Source: Chloroflexota bacterium (lineage in GTDB: Bacteria; Chloroflexota; Anaerolineae; UBA1429). From it: a stretch of DNA of 64,000 nt. How positions within the stretch are numbered: the stretch's first letter is position 1; each line of letters starts with the position of its first letter. Below, piece by piece: positions 50,831-59,228 of the stretch. The stretch lies in contig DUUT01000013.1 of assembly GCA_012841405.1 (NCBI GenBank), positions 1-64,000 on the forward strand. The letters are read 5' to 3'. Below the pieces are notes generated by a model. It was not told the origin of the DNA, did no database searches, and saw only the letters and a program-made list of their open reading frames with translations. A program made the position numbers and the translations under genes.

Positions 50831-52375
50831 ATGCTGGTGCACGACTATCTGGAGCGTAGCGCCGACCGCCTTCCCGACAAGACCGCCCTAGTGTGCGGTA
50901 CACGGCGGCTGAGCTATGCTGAGATCGACACCATGGCCGATCGATTGGCGACCACGCTGCGCCGGGCGGGCGTCTGCCGGGGAGACCGCGTCGTCATCAC
51001 CCTGCCCAACACACCCGAGGCCGTGGTCAGTCTCTTTGCTACGCTCAAGGCGGATGCGGCCTTTGTGATGGTCAACCCCACCACCAAGGCCGACAAGCTG
51101 GCGTACATCGTCCAGAACTGCCGCCCCTCCGCCCTCATCACCGAGGCGGGGCAGGCCGTGGCGGTGGAGGAGGCCAAGGCCGCCTGCCCCTCGGTGCGCT
51201 GTCACCTCGTGGTCGGCGACGGCTACGCAGAGCAGGCCGCCATGTCCTGGGAGGATGGCGTCGCGGCCGGCGACCCCAAGCGACCTGCACGGCACGCCAT
51301 CGACCTCGACCTCGCTGCCCTGATCTATACCTCGGGCAGTACCGGCCGACCCAAGGGAGTGATGGCGACACACCTCAACATGGTGACCGCCGCCATCTCG
51401 ATTACGACGTACCTCGAGAGCAGGCCGGACGACGTGGTTCTCAATGTGCTCCCCCTTTCCTTCGACTATGGCCTCTACCAGGTCCTCATGGCCGCCCGCG
51501 TGGGTGCCACCCTGGTGCTGGAACGCAACGTCGCCTACCCGCAGATGCTGGTAGACCGCATGGCGAGCGAGGCCGTTACCGGCCTCCCCGGCGTGCCCAC
51601 GCTGTTTGCCCTCCTCCTGCAACTCAGCGGCTTTGAACGGCACCCTCTGCCACATCTGCGCTACATGACCAACACCGGCGCCGCCCTGCCCGTGGAGCAC
51701 ATCCGCCGGTTGCGCGCGGCCTTTCCCCATGCCAGGCTCTACTCCATGTACGGCCTCACCGAGTGCAAGCGGGTGAGCTACTTGCCACCCGAGGAGGTGG
51801 ACCGCCGTCCGCGCTCCGTGGGCATCGCCATACCGAACACCGAGGTATGGATCGAGGACGCGCAGGGGAACCGCCTCGGTCCGGGGCAGGTGGGCGAGCT
51901 GGTCGTGCGGGGCGCCCACGTGACGCGCGGCTACTGGGAGGATCCCGAAGCCACGATGCGCACCTTTGGGCCCGGCCCCCTCCCCGGGGAGACGGTGCTG
52001 TATACGGGTGACCTCTTTACCATGGATGCCGAGGGCTACCTGTACTTTGTGGGCCGCCAGGATGACATCATCAAGACGCGCGGCGAAAAGGTAAGCCCCC
52101 GCGAGGTGGAGAACGTGCTCTATGCCCTCCCCGAGACCGTCGAGGCCGCCGTGATCGGCGTCCCCGACCCCATCCTGGGACAGGCGATCAAAGCGTACAT
52201 CGTGCCACGGGATGGCAGCCGCCTGACGCCGCAGGACGTCATCCGCCACTGTCGCCGCCATCTGGAGGATCACATGATCCCCAGCCAGATCACGTTCTGC
52301 GCGACGCTGCCCAAGACCGAGTCGGGCAAGATTCACATGGCAAGGCTGCGAGAGGAGGCGCAGCAGAACGACTGA
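50831..52375 (+). CDS. AMP-forming acyl/aminoacyl ligase loading the carrier protein
   Basis: A 514-residue ANL-family adenylating enzyme. YTSGSTGRPKGV is at 166-177, YGLTECKRV near 312, YTGDLFTMDAEGYLYFVGRQDD near 398, and the catalytic lysine in KTESGKIHM near the C-terminus. It activates a carboxylic acid as an adenylate and probably transfers it to the ACP just upstream, as DltA does for DltC. Whether the acid is an amino acid or fatty/hydroxy acid cannot be read by eye. Its TGA overlaps the AsnB-like start (TGATG). Confidence 0.92.
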   Translation: MLVHDYLERSADRLPDKTALVCGTRRLSYAEIDTMADRLATTLRRAGVCRGDRVVITLPNTPEAVVSLFATLKADAAFVMVNPTTKADKLAYIVQNCRPSALITEAGQAVAVEEAKAACPSVRCHLVVGDGYAEQAAMSWEDGVAAGDPKRPARHAIDLDLAALIYTSGSTGRPKGVMATHLNMVTAAISITTYLESRPDDVVLNVLPLSFDYGLYQVLMAARVGATLVLERNVAYPQMLVDRMASEAVTGLPGVPTLFALLLQLSGFERHPLPHLRYMTNTGAALPVEHIRRLRAAFPHARLYSMYGLTECKRVSYLPPEEVDRRPRSVGIAIPNTEVWIEDAQGNRLGPGQVGELVVRGAHVTRGYWEDPEATMRTFGPGPLPGETVLYTGDLFTMDAEGYLYFVGRQDDIIKTRGEKVSPREVENVLYALPETVEAAVIGVPDPILGQAIKAYIVPRDGSRLTPQDVIRHCRRHLEDHMIPSQITFCATLPKTESGKIHMARLREEAQQND

Positions 52376-54411
52376 TGTGCGGCATTGTGGGCTGGGTGAA
52401 TACAGGGAGAGATACCCCCGTGTGCGTCGAGACGCTGCGGCGGATGCTGGCCATGATCCGCCACCGTGGGCCCGACGCCTTTGGCGTCTACATCGGCGCC
52501 GGCGTGGGGCTGGGCAGCGCCCGGCTGAGTATCATCGACCTGGAGGGCGGACAGCAACCCATCCACAACGAGGATCACACGGCCTGGGTCATCAGCAATG
52601 GCGAGATCTATAACTATGTCGAGCTGCGCGCCGCGCTCGAGGCCGCCGGCCACGCCTTTGCCACGCAGTCGGACACGGAGGTGATCGTGCACCTGTACGA
52701 GGAGTACGGCCCCTCGTTCATCGATCACCTCAATGGGCCCTTTGCCCTCGCGCTGTGGGATGAGCGCTCGCGTGCGCTCCTCTTGGCCCGCGATCGTCTC
52801 GGCATCCGGCCGCTGTACTACACCACGCTGGGCGATAGGTTCCTGTTCGCCTCCGAGATCAAGGCCCTGTTCGCCGCACCCGGCGTGACCGCCGAGATCG
52901 ACCCGCGGGCGCTGGTGCAGGTCCTCACGTTCTGGACGACGCTATCGCCGTATACGGCATTCCGAGGGGTGCGCTCCGTCCCTCCGGGGCACACGTTGCG
53001 CCTCGCCGATGGGCGCGCGACGCTGCGCCGCTACTGGGCGCTCGACCTCGCCGAGGAGGAGCGGCCCGAGCGTTCGCTGGACGATGCCGCCTATGAGCTG
53101 CTCGCCCTGTTGGTGGATGCGATCCGCCTTCGCCTGCGCGCCGACGTTCCCGTGGGCGCCTATCTCAGTGGTGGGTTGGACTCATCCACCACCGCTGCCC
53201 TGGCACAGATGCTCACCACCCGACGCCTACGCACCTTTGGCATCGGCTTTAGTGATCCTGCCTTTGACGAGACGCCGCACCAAGAACGCATGAGCGCCTT
53301 TCTCGGCACCGAGCACCGGGCGTACCGCTGTACGCCGGATGATCTCGCCGCCACCCTCGCGGAAGTCGTATGGCACAGCGAGATGCCGCTCGTGCGCACG
53401 GCTCCGGCCCCCATGTTCCTCCTCTCGCGTCTGGTCCGTGGGGAGGGCTATCGCGTGGTGCTCACCGGAGAGGGCGCCGACGAGATTCTGGGCGGGTACG
53501 ACATCTACAAGGAGGCCAAGGTGCGCCGCTTCTGGGCGCAATGCCCCGGTTCAGCCTGGCGATCGCTCCCACTCCGTCGCCTCTACCCCTACGTGGCCCC
53601 CCTGGCGAGCGAGACCGACGCCTACCTGCGGGGCGTGTTTGGTCGCCATCTGGAGGACACCGATGACGCGCTGTATTCGCACCGCCTCCGCTGGGCGAAC
53701 ACGGCGCGTTGCCGTCGCTTCCTGGCCGCCGATCTGCGCCAGCACCTGGAGGACTATGATCCGCTGGAGGAGCTGCGCGATGCGCTCCCCGCGGCGTTCA
53801 CCGCGTGGCCACCGCTGGGGCGCGCCCAGTACCTCGAGATGACGATCTTTATGTCCGAGTACCTCCTCTCCTCTCAGGGGGATCGCATGATGATGGCGCA
53901 CTCGGTTGAGGGGCGCTACCCCTTCCTCGACCACCGGGTGGTCGAGTTCTGCTCGCGCCTGCCGAGTCGCTACCGGCTGGCGGGCCTGAAGGAAAAGTGG
54001 GTGCTCCGGCGGGCGGTGGCGCCACTCCTGCCGCCCGAGGTCATCAAACGGCGCAAGCAACCCTACCGAGCGCCCATCGCCGGCGCGCTCGCCGGCGCCA
54101 GTCGTCCCGAAGCGCTGTCGGCAGCGCTGGCGCCAGACGCCCTTGCCGACGGCGGCTTGTTCCACAGCGACATGGTCCAGCGCCTCGTGGCCAAGTGCGA
54201 TCGCGTCGGTTCGCTCGGCGAGGTAGACGAGATGGCCCTCGTGGCGGTGCTGTCCACCCAGTTGCTCCACCAGCAGTTCATCGCCGCGTTCCCGGCAGTT
54301 CAGCCGGTCGACCTCGACACGCTGATCGACCGCAGCGCACTCCCTGCGAGAGCCGCAACGCCGCGGCAGGGGCCGACACCTGCACGGTCGCCTCAGATGG
54401 TGGGAGGATGA
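52375..54411 (+). CDS. asnB: Asparagine synthetase B-like glutamine amidotransferase
   Basis: A 678-residue two-domain enzyme. The N-terminal glutaminase has the nucleophile Cys2 (MCGIVGW), with RLSIIDLEGGQQP and NGEIYNY. The synthetase domain has the PPi-loop SGGLDSS at 265-271 and GEGADEILGGY near 365. Members in polysaccharide loci (WbpS/exosortase type) amidate sugar acids or make other amides and do not make asparagine. The ACP/ligase neighbours upstream and PP-loop enzyme downstream support such a tailoring role. Coupled on both sides (TGATG; GGATGATG). The last 50 residues are an unstructured tail. Confidence 0.9.
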   Translation: MCGIVGWVNTGRDTPVCVETLRRMLAMIRHRGPDAFGVYIGAGVGLGSARLSIIDLEGGQQPIHNEDHTAWVISNGEIYNYVELRAALEAAGHAFATQSDTEVIVHLYEEYGPSFIDHLNGPFALALWDERSRALLLARDRLGIRPLYYTTLGDRFLFASEIKALFAAPGVTAEIDPRALVQVLTFWTTLSPYTAFRGVRSVPPGHTLRLADGRATLRRYWALDLAEEERPERSLDDAAYELLALLVDAIRLRLRADVPVGAYLSGGLDSSTTAALAQMLTTRRLRTFGIGFSDPAFDETPHQERMSAFLGTEHRAYRCTPDDLAATLAEVVWHSEMPLVRTAPAPMFLLSRLVRGEGYRVVLTGEGADEILGGYDIYKEAKVRRFWAQCPGSAWRSLPLRRLYPYVAPLASETDAYLRGVFGRHLEDTDDALYSHRLRWANTARCRRFLAADLRQHLEDYDPLEELRDALPAAFTAWPPLGRAQYLEMTIFMSEYLLSSQGDRMMMAHSVEGRYPFLDHRVVEFCSRLPSRYRLAGLKEKWVLRRAVAPLLPPEVIKRRKQPYRAPIAGALAGASRPEALSAALAPDALADGGLFHSDMVQRLVAKCDRVGSLGEVDEMALVAVLSTQLLHQQFIAAFPAVQPVDLDTLIDRSALPARAATPRQGPTPARSPQMVGG

Positions 54412-54413
54412 TG

Positions 54414-55505
54414 ATGGCGCAATCACAGCACGATGTGTACTGCCGACAGTGCGTGCTTCCCAGGGCGTTCCCCGGGGCCGATGTCGACGCTAGCGGCCTG
54501 TGTACCTTCTGCCGTCGCCCAGGGGCCTCTGGGGCCGATCACGAACGCCAGCAGGCCCGCATGCGCGCACGCTTCACAGCGTTCTGCGACACGCACCGCG
54601 GCCGCCAGCCATACGATTGCCTGCTCGCGTGGAGCGGCGGCAAGGATAGCACCTACACCCTCGCCCTCCTCCGCCAACGCTACGACCTGCGCGTGCTGGC
54701 CTACACCTTTGACAACGGCTTTGTCTCCCCGCGCGCCCTGGACAACATGCGGCAGGTGGCCGACGCCCTCGACGTCGATCACATCATCGTCCGGCCGCGG
54801 TTCGATGTGCTGCGCACCATCTTTCGCCAGGCAGCGGAGCGACCCGATGTCTACCCGGTGAAGGCACTGACGCGAACGAGCAGTGTGTGCAACGCCTGCA
54901 TGGGGCTGGCCAAGGGAATCGGCGCCCAGTTGGCGCTCCGCCATGGCGTGCCCATGGTGGCGTACGGCTGGTCGCCGGGCCAGGCGCCCCTGGCGTCCGC
55001 ACTCTTTGCGCGCCCGATCCGATTGTACCGCCCGATGGTCGAGGCCTTGGCCTCGCCACTGCGCCGCCTCACCTCTGTCGACATCGCCCCCTACTTCCCA
55101 ACGGCGGAAGACTGGGCGCGCGTCGAGACGCCACCGTGTGATGTGGCGCCGCTCCTTTTGCATCCTTATGACGAGCCGAGCGTCGTCGCAGCGATCGAAG
55201 CGCTCGGGTGGCGTCGGCCGACGGATACGGATCCGAACTCGTCCAATTGCCTGCTGAACGCGTACGGCAACGCCACACACCGGGCGCGCTATGGGTTCCA
55301 CCCCTACGCCCTCGAGATGGCCAACCTGGTACGGCAGGGCATCATGGAGCGTTCGGAGGCTCTGGCGCGGCTCGAGGCCCCTGAGGACCCGGCGGTGTTG
55401 ACCATGGTGCAGGATCGCCTAGGGGTCGAACGCTTCGCATCCTGCCAGATCGGCGCCGTGGGAGCGCCGCACACGTCGGTAGGAACAGGGGGGCATCGCC
55501 AATGA
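54414..55505 (+). CDS. PP-loop N-acetyl-sugar amidotransferase-like protein (WbpG type)
   Basis: A 363-residue enzyme. An N-terminal zinc knuckle has Cys10, Cys13, Cys30 and Cys33. The ATP-pyrophosphatase loop SGGKDS is at 74-79. VCNACMGLAKGIGAQLA follows near 156-172. WbpG/LegG-type proteins use ammonia to convert a sugar acetamido group to an acetamidino group, usually with HisH/HisF-like partners; here the AsnB-like enzyme just upstream could supply the ammonia. Three ATGs in a row (54408, 54411, 54414) follow GGGAGG; the last has the best spacing. It overlaps the next gene by ATGA. Confidence 0.85.
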   Translation: MAQSQHDVYCRQCVLPRAFPGADVDASGLCTFCRRPGASGADHERQQARMRARFTAFCDTHRGRQPYDCLLAWSGGKDSTYTLALLRQRYDLRVLAYTFDNGFVSPRALDNMRQVADALDVDHIIVRPRFDVLRTIFRQAAERPDVYPVKALTRTSSVCNACMGLAKGIGAQLALRHGVPMVAYGWSPGQAPLASALFARPIRLYRPMVEALASPLRRLTSVDIAPYFPTAEDWARVETPPCDVAPLLLHPYDEPSVVAAIEALGWRRPTDTDPNSSNCLLNAYGNATHRARYGFHPYALEMANLVRQGIMERSEALARLEAPEDPAVLTMVQDRLGVERFASCQIGAVGAPHTSVGTGGHRQ

Positions 55506-56788
55506 ACCGGCTATCGCGTCGTACGCTGCTCACAGCATCCGCGGCGAGCGCGGGTCTGGTGTTGGCACGGACCTTCCGCCGCCTCACCCCCCTCGCCCAG
55601 ACGGTATCCTCGCCGCTCCACCTCCCCCTCATCGTCGCACAACGCACGCCGAGCGCAACGCCGATCCCCGAGCCGAGCCCCGGCCCATCACCGACGGCTG
55701 CGCCGCATCCACCGTCGGGGCCAGTATCAAACCACGGACACGTGGTGCACCTGCACGCCCGGGAGGCCACCCACTGGGACTATGGCAGCAACTACTACGG
55801 CGACTATGTCGACCAAGAGGTGGTCACGGCAATGATGGACGCCGGCGTCATGGCGCTCACGGGCCTCGGTACCGTGGCCGAGGCATGGCGCACCATCGTG
55901 CCCGGCTATGCGCCGGGCCGAGCCATCGCCATCAAGATCAACATGAACAACTGCTACCACTGCGAGCTGCCGCGCCTGGGCTGTGAGGATTGGCAACTCG
56001 CCCTGAATGCCGTGATTCACCCGGTGAACGCCCTGGTCGATGGGCTGCGCCGCGCGTACCCCGAGTTCGACGCGCGCGACGTGTGGGTGTACGAGGGTAC
56101 CGTCGGCGCCTCTCCACCGGTGAGCCAGCGCCGCATCCCCTCGCGGTTCGTGGCCGGCTGCCGCTTTCCAGGGGTGCGCTTTTTCGATACGGGCTGTGCC
56201 GAGCCCGCCACCTATGACAGCACCGCTGCGAGCGCCATCGTCCGCTGGCAGCCGCCCGCCGGCATCCCGGCGCCGCCCTCCACTCAGGTGACCGATCTGC
56301 TCGTCCATGCCACCTACGTCATCAACATGCCCATCATGCGGCGTCACGGGGCGGCGGGGGTCACCCTCGGCTTTAAGAACCATTTCGGCTCGGTGGCGGA
56401 CTGCAGTGGCCTGCACGAGTGGCTCTACCGCGAGGTGGACGGCGCGGCGTACAGCGCCCTCGCCGACCTGTACACGAACCCCAACATCGCCGCCAAGACG
56501 GTGCTGACCATAGGCGACGGCCTGTTCGGTAACTGGGAGAGCAACACCACCAAGGCCAAGCCATGGCGCACCTTCGGTGGGCAAGCGGCCAACAGCCTGC
56601 TCCTATCCACCGACCCCGTCGCCATCGATTGCGTGATGACTGACCTGCTGCACGCGGAGGAGCCCGTGGGTCCCACGGCCGACGCCTACCTTCAGCTCGC
56701 CACCCAAGCCAACCTGGGCGTCTATGAGCGCGGCGACCCCTGGGGCGGAGGCTATCGCCAGATCCACTACGAACGGAAGGAGTGGTAA
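55502..56788 (+). CDS. Tat-exported DUF362-domain protein
   Basis: A 428-residue secreted protein. MNRLSRRTLLTASAASAGLVLA is a twin-arginine signal. The stretch to about residue 75 (LPLIVAQRTPSATP then Pro/Ser-rich) resembles the linkers of Chloroflexota exported proteins. From about 100 on, a DUF362-like domain is seen: AIAIKINMNNCYHC near 145, NMPIMRRHG near 280, GVTLGFKNHFGSV near 290 and LLSTDPVAIDCVM near 370. The function is unknown; Tat export suggests folding with a cofactor before export. It is coupled to the PP-loop gene. Confidence 0.85.
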   Translation: MNRLSRRTLLTASAASAGLVLARTFRRLTPLAQTVSSPLHLPLIVAQRTPSATPIPEPSPGPSPTAAPHPPSGPVSNHGHVVHLHAREATHWDYGSNYYGDYVDQEVVTAMMDAGVMALTGLGTVAEAWRTIVPGYAPGRAIAIKINMNNCYHCELPRLGCEDWQLALNAVIHPVNALVDGLRRAYPEFDARDVWVYEGTVGASPPVSQRRIPSRFVAGCRFPGVRFFDTGCAEPATYDSTAASAIVRWQPPAGIPAPPSTQVTDLLVHATYVINMPIMRRHGAAGVTLGFKNHFGSVADCSGLHEWLYREVDGAAYSALADLYTNPNIAAKTVLTIGDGLFGNWESNTTKAKPWRTFGGQAANSLLLSTDPVAIDCVMTDLLHAEEPVGPTADAYLQLATQANLGVYERGDPWGGGYRQIHYERKEW

Positions 56789-56830
56789 CGAGTTGGTGCG
56801 CGGCATGACCCGAACGTTGCGGTGCGAACC

Positions 56831-57943
56831 ATGAGGCGTCAGCTCTTGCTGCTGCGCGGCTTGGCGATCCTCGCGGTCGTGGCCAATCACGCCACGGCGT
56901 GGGGCTTTATCGCCATGTTCTGGTGGACGCACCGCTATGCGCCAGGATCAGTGGTGCCCGACTACTCTGCGATGGGCGGCGCGGCGTATTGGCTGCTGAT
57001 GGCGCTCAATCAGGCCGCCCTCTTTTCGGTGCCTGCCTTTTTGTTCATCTCGGGAATGTCGGCGGCCTACGGCGTGGGGTCCGGCTCGCTGGAGAGTGAT
57101 TGGCGTGTGATGCGCGCACGCCTCGGCGCACTCATTGGCCCCTACCTCCTCTGGTCGCTCGTCGTGTTTGGCATTGACGCCACCCTCGGGGTCGTGCTAA
57201 CGCCTGTCGAGTATGCCCTACGGCTGCTGGAGGGGCGGGCCACCGATGCGTACTATTTCGTGCCGCTGCTCGTCCAGTTCTACGTGCTCTCTCCCCTCAT
57301 CGTACGCGGAGTCCGCGCGAGGCCGCGGCTGCTGCTCGGACTGGCGGCGGCGATCCAAGTCCTGACGAGCGCCCTGCCCTACATCCTGACCGCCCTCGAC
57401 CTCCCCCTGGAGACGCGCCAGGCACTCCAACTCCCGGCAGCAAGCTTTGTCCAGTGGTCGCTGTACTATGTGCTGGGCGTCCTCCTTGGCACCCACTCGC
57501 GGCGTATGGTGCGATCGCTGTCCCGCTATCGCAGCACGCTGCTCGCTTGTTCGGTAGCGCTGGCCTTCCTGATGCTCGTCGAATCGCAGGTTCTGTGGCA
57601 GTGGAGCGCTGACTGGGACTGGGCGCATGGCCCGGGCCGTATCCCGGCCACCTTGTTCTCTCTCGCCTTTTTGCTCTATGCCATGACGTGGCGCGTGCCC
57701 ACGAGCAATCTGGCGCGCACCATTGAGCGGGGGGGCACCCTCTCGTACGGCATCTACCTGATACACCCGAAAGCGCTCGAGATCGGTGCGCGCGCCATCT
57801 ATCACCTCGCGCCCGGCTTGCTGGCGCGTCAGGTACCGCTGGCGCTATTGCTCTTTGCCATGACGCTGACGGGCTGCTGGCTCGTCATGGCGCTCGTCGC
57901 CCGATCGCCGGCGCGACGCGTGTATCACCTTGTGTTCGGTTGA
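56831..57943 (+). CDS. OafA/Acyltransferase_3-type membrane O-acyltransferase
   Basis: A 370-residue protein with about ten membrane segments. It has the diagnostic R-x10-H motif in RGLAILAVVANH (residues 8-19) and a late GTLSYGIYLIHP segment. Such enzymes move acetyl or other acyl groups across the membrane onto extracytoplasmic glycans. No strong ribosome site lies before ATG 56831; a GTG nine bases earlier is an alternative. It lies downstream of the acyl-carrier set, but those use thioesters in the cytoplasm, so a direct link is uncertain. Confidence 0.88.
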   Translation: MRRQLLLLRGLAILAVVANHATAWGFIAMFWWTHRYAPGSVVPDYSAMGGAAYWLLMALNQAALFSVPAFLFISGMSAAYGVGSGSLESDWRVMRARLGALIGPYLLWSLVVFGIDATLGVVLTPVEYALRLLEGRATDAYYFVPLLVQFYVLSPLIVRGVRARPRLLLGLAAAIQVLTSALPYILTALDLPLETRQALQLPAASFVQWSLYYVLGVLLGTHSRRMVRSLSRYRSTLLACSVALAFLMLVESQVLWQWSADWDWAHGPGRIPATLFSLAFLLYAMTWRVPTSNLARTIERGGTLSYGIYLIHPKALEIGARAIYHLAPGLLARQVPLALLLFAMTLTGCWLVMALVARSPARRVYHLVFG

Positions 57944-58031
57944 GCACTACACCAGGCCGGCCGCCATCGCTCACCCACCGGACGTGTCGCCCCACCATCC
58001 ACCCCAGCGCCGGCCCCATCAGGGGGTTTGC

Positions 58032-59228
58032 GTGCGTGTTCTCTTTTTGTCAGCATGGTATCCATATCCGGCGGACAATGGTGTTCGCATTCGCATCCTG
58101 AATGTCCTCCGGCAGCTGGCCGCCGATAACCACGAGATCACCCTGCTGAGCTTTGCCCGACGCCCACTCACGGGGGATGCGCTCGCCGCCGTGCGGTGTC
58201 TGTGCAGCGATGTCCGGGTTGTGCCCTATGTCGCCTTTCAGCCGGGTCGGCTGCGGGCGGTGGTCGGGCTGTTTTCGGCACAACCCCGCTCCTTCATCGA
58301 CACCTATAGCCCGTCCATGGCCGATCTCGTACGTGCGGAGTGTGCCGCCAAACGCTACGACCTGATCATCGCCTCCACCATCGAGATGGCGCCCTATGCG
58401 CTGCTCGCGAAAGGCGTTCCCCGCATCCTCGAAGAGGTCGAGCTGGCCACCATTCGTGAGCAAGCGCTGCAGGGGCCCTTTGTACGCCGCGCGCGGTATG
58501 GCCTCACTTGGTACAAGACCGCCCGTTTCGTCCGGCAGTTGGTCGAGCGGTTCGATGCCTGCACCGTCGTATCGCCCCAGGAGCACCGCCTGCTGGCCGG
58601 TGTCGCGCCCGAGTACCGTCACATCGCTGTCGTTCCCAATGGCGTCGATCTGGAGGGCTATCCCGCCAATCTCGGCATCCCCGAGCCGGATACCCTCATC
58701 CACAGTGGGGCACTGAGCTATCGCCCGAACTATGACGCCGTGGACCATTTCCTCCGCGAGGTGTTTCCCCTCATCCGTCGTCAACGCCCCACGGTCACCG
58801 TGCGCATCACCGGCTCCACCGACGGCCTCGACCTACGCGCGCTACCCGACGCGCCCGGCACGATCTTTACCGGGTACCTCCCCGATATCCGCCCCGCCGT
58901 GGCACAAAGCTGGGTGTCGGTGGTCCCCCTGCGCATTGGCGGCGGCACGCGTCTCAAGATCCTCGAGGCGATGGCCCTGGGTACGCCGGTGGTGTCGACG
59001 CCCAAGGGGGCGGAGGGGCTCGACGTGCGTCACGGCGAGCACCTCCTCATCGCCGATACGCCCGAGGCATTCGCCGCTGCCGTTCTGCAGGTGTTGGCCG
59101 ATCCCTCCCTGCGGGCGCAACTGGCGGCTGGGGGGCGGCGCCTCGTCGAGGAGCGGTACGGCTGGCAGCGCATCGGGCAGGGGCTCCGCGCTCTGGTGCG
59201 CAAGACCGCTGGGGAGGCCGCCCAATGA
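58032..59228 (+). CDS. Family 4 glycosyltransferase (Stp1-like), paralogue A
   Basis: A 398-residue GT-B enzyme that begins MRVLFLSAWYPYPADNG. IHSGALSYRPNYDAVDHFL and PLRIGGGTRLKILEAM carry the donor site and replace the usual EX7E segment. It is clearly paralogous to the gene at 61528: the same start, an RILNVLRQLA/TWNVIKYLA segment, ITLLSF/ITLVSF, and the same C-terminal layout. AGGGGG lies five bases before the GTG. It overlaps the polymerase/ligase gene (ATGA). Confidence 0.9.
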   Translation: MRVLFLSAWYPYPADNGVRIRILNVLRQLAADNHEITLLSFARRPLTGDALAAVRCLCSDVRVVPYVAFQPGRLRAVVGLFSAQPRSFIDTYSPSMADLVRAECAAKRYDLIIASTIEMAPYALLAKGVPRILEEVELATIREQALQGPFVRRARYGLTWYKTARFVRQLVERFDACTVVSPQEHRLLAGVAPEYRHIAVVPNGVDLEGYPANLGIPEPDTLIHSGALSYRPNYDAVDHFLREVFPLIRRQRPTVTVRITGSTDGLDLRALPDAPGTIFTGYLPDIRPAVAQSWVSVVPLRIGGGTRLKILEAMALGTPVVSTPKGAEGLDVRHGEHLLIADTPEAFAAAVLQVLADPSLRAQLAAGGRRLVEERYGWQRIGQGLRALVRKTAGEAAQ

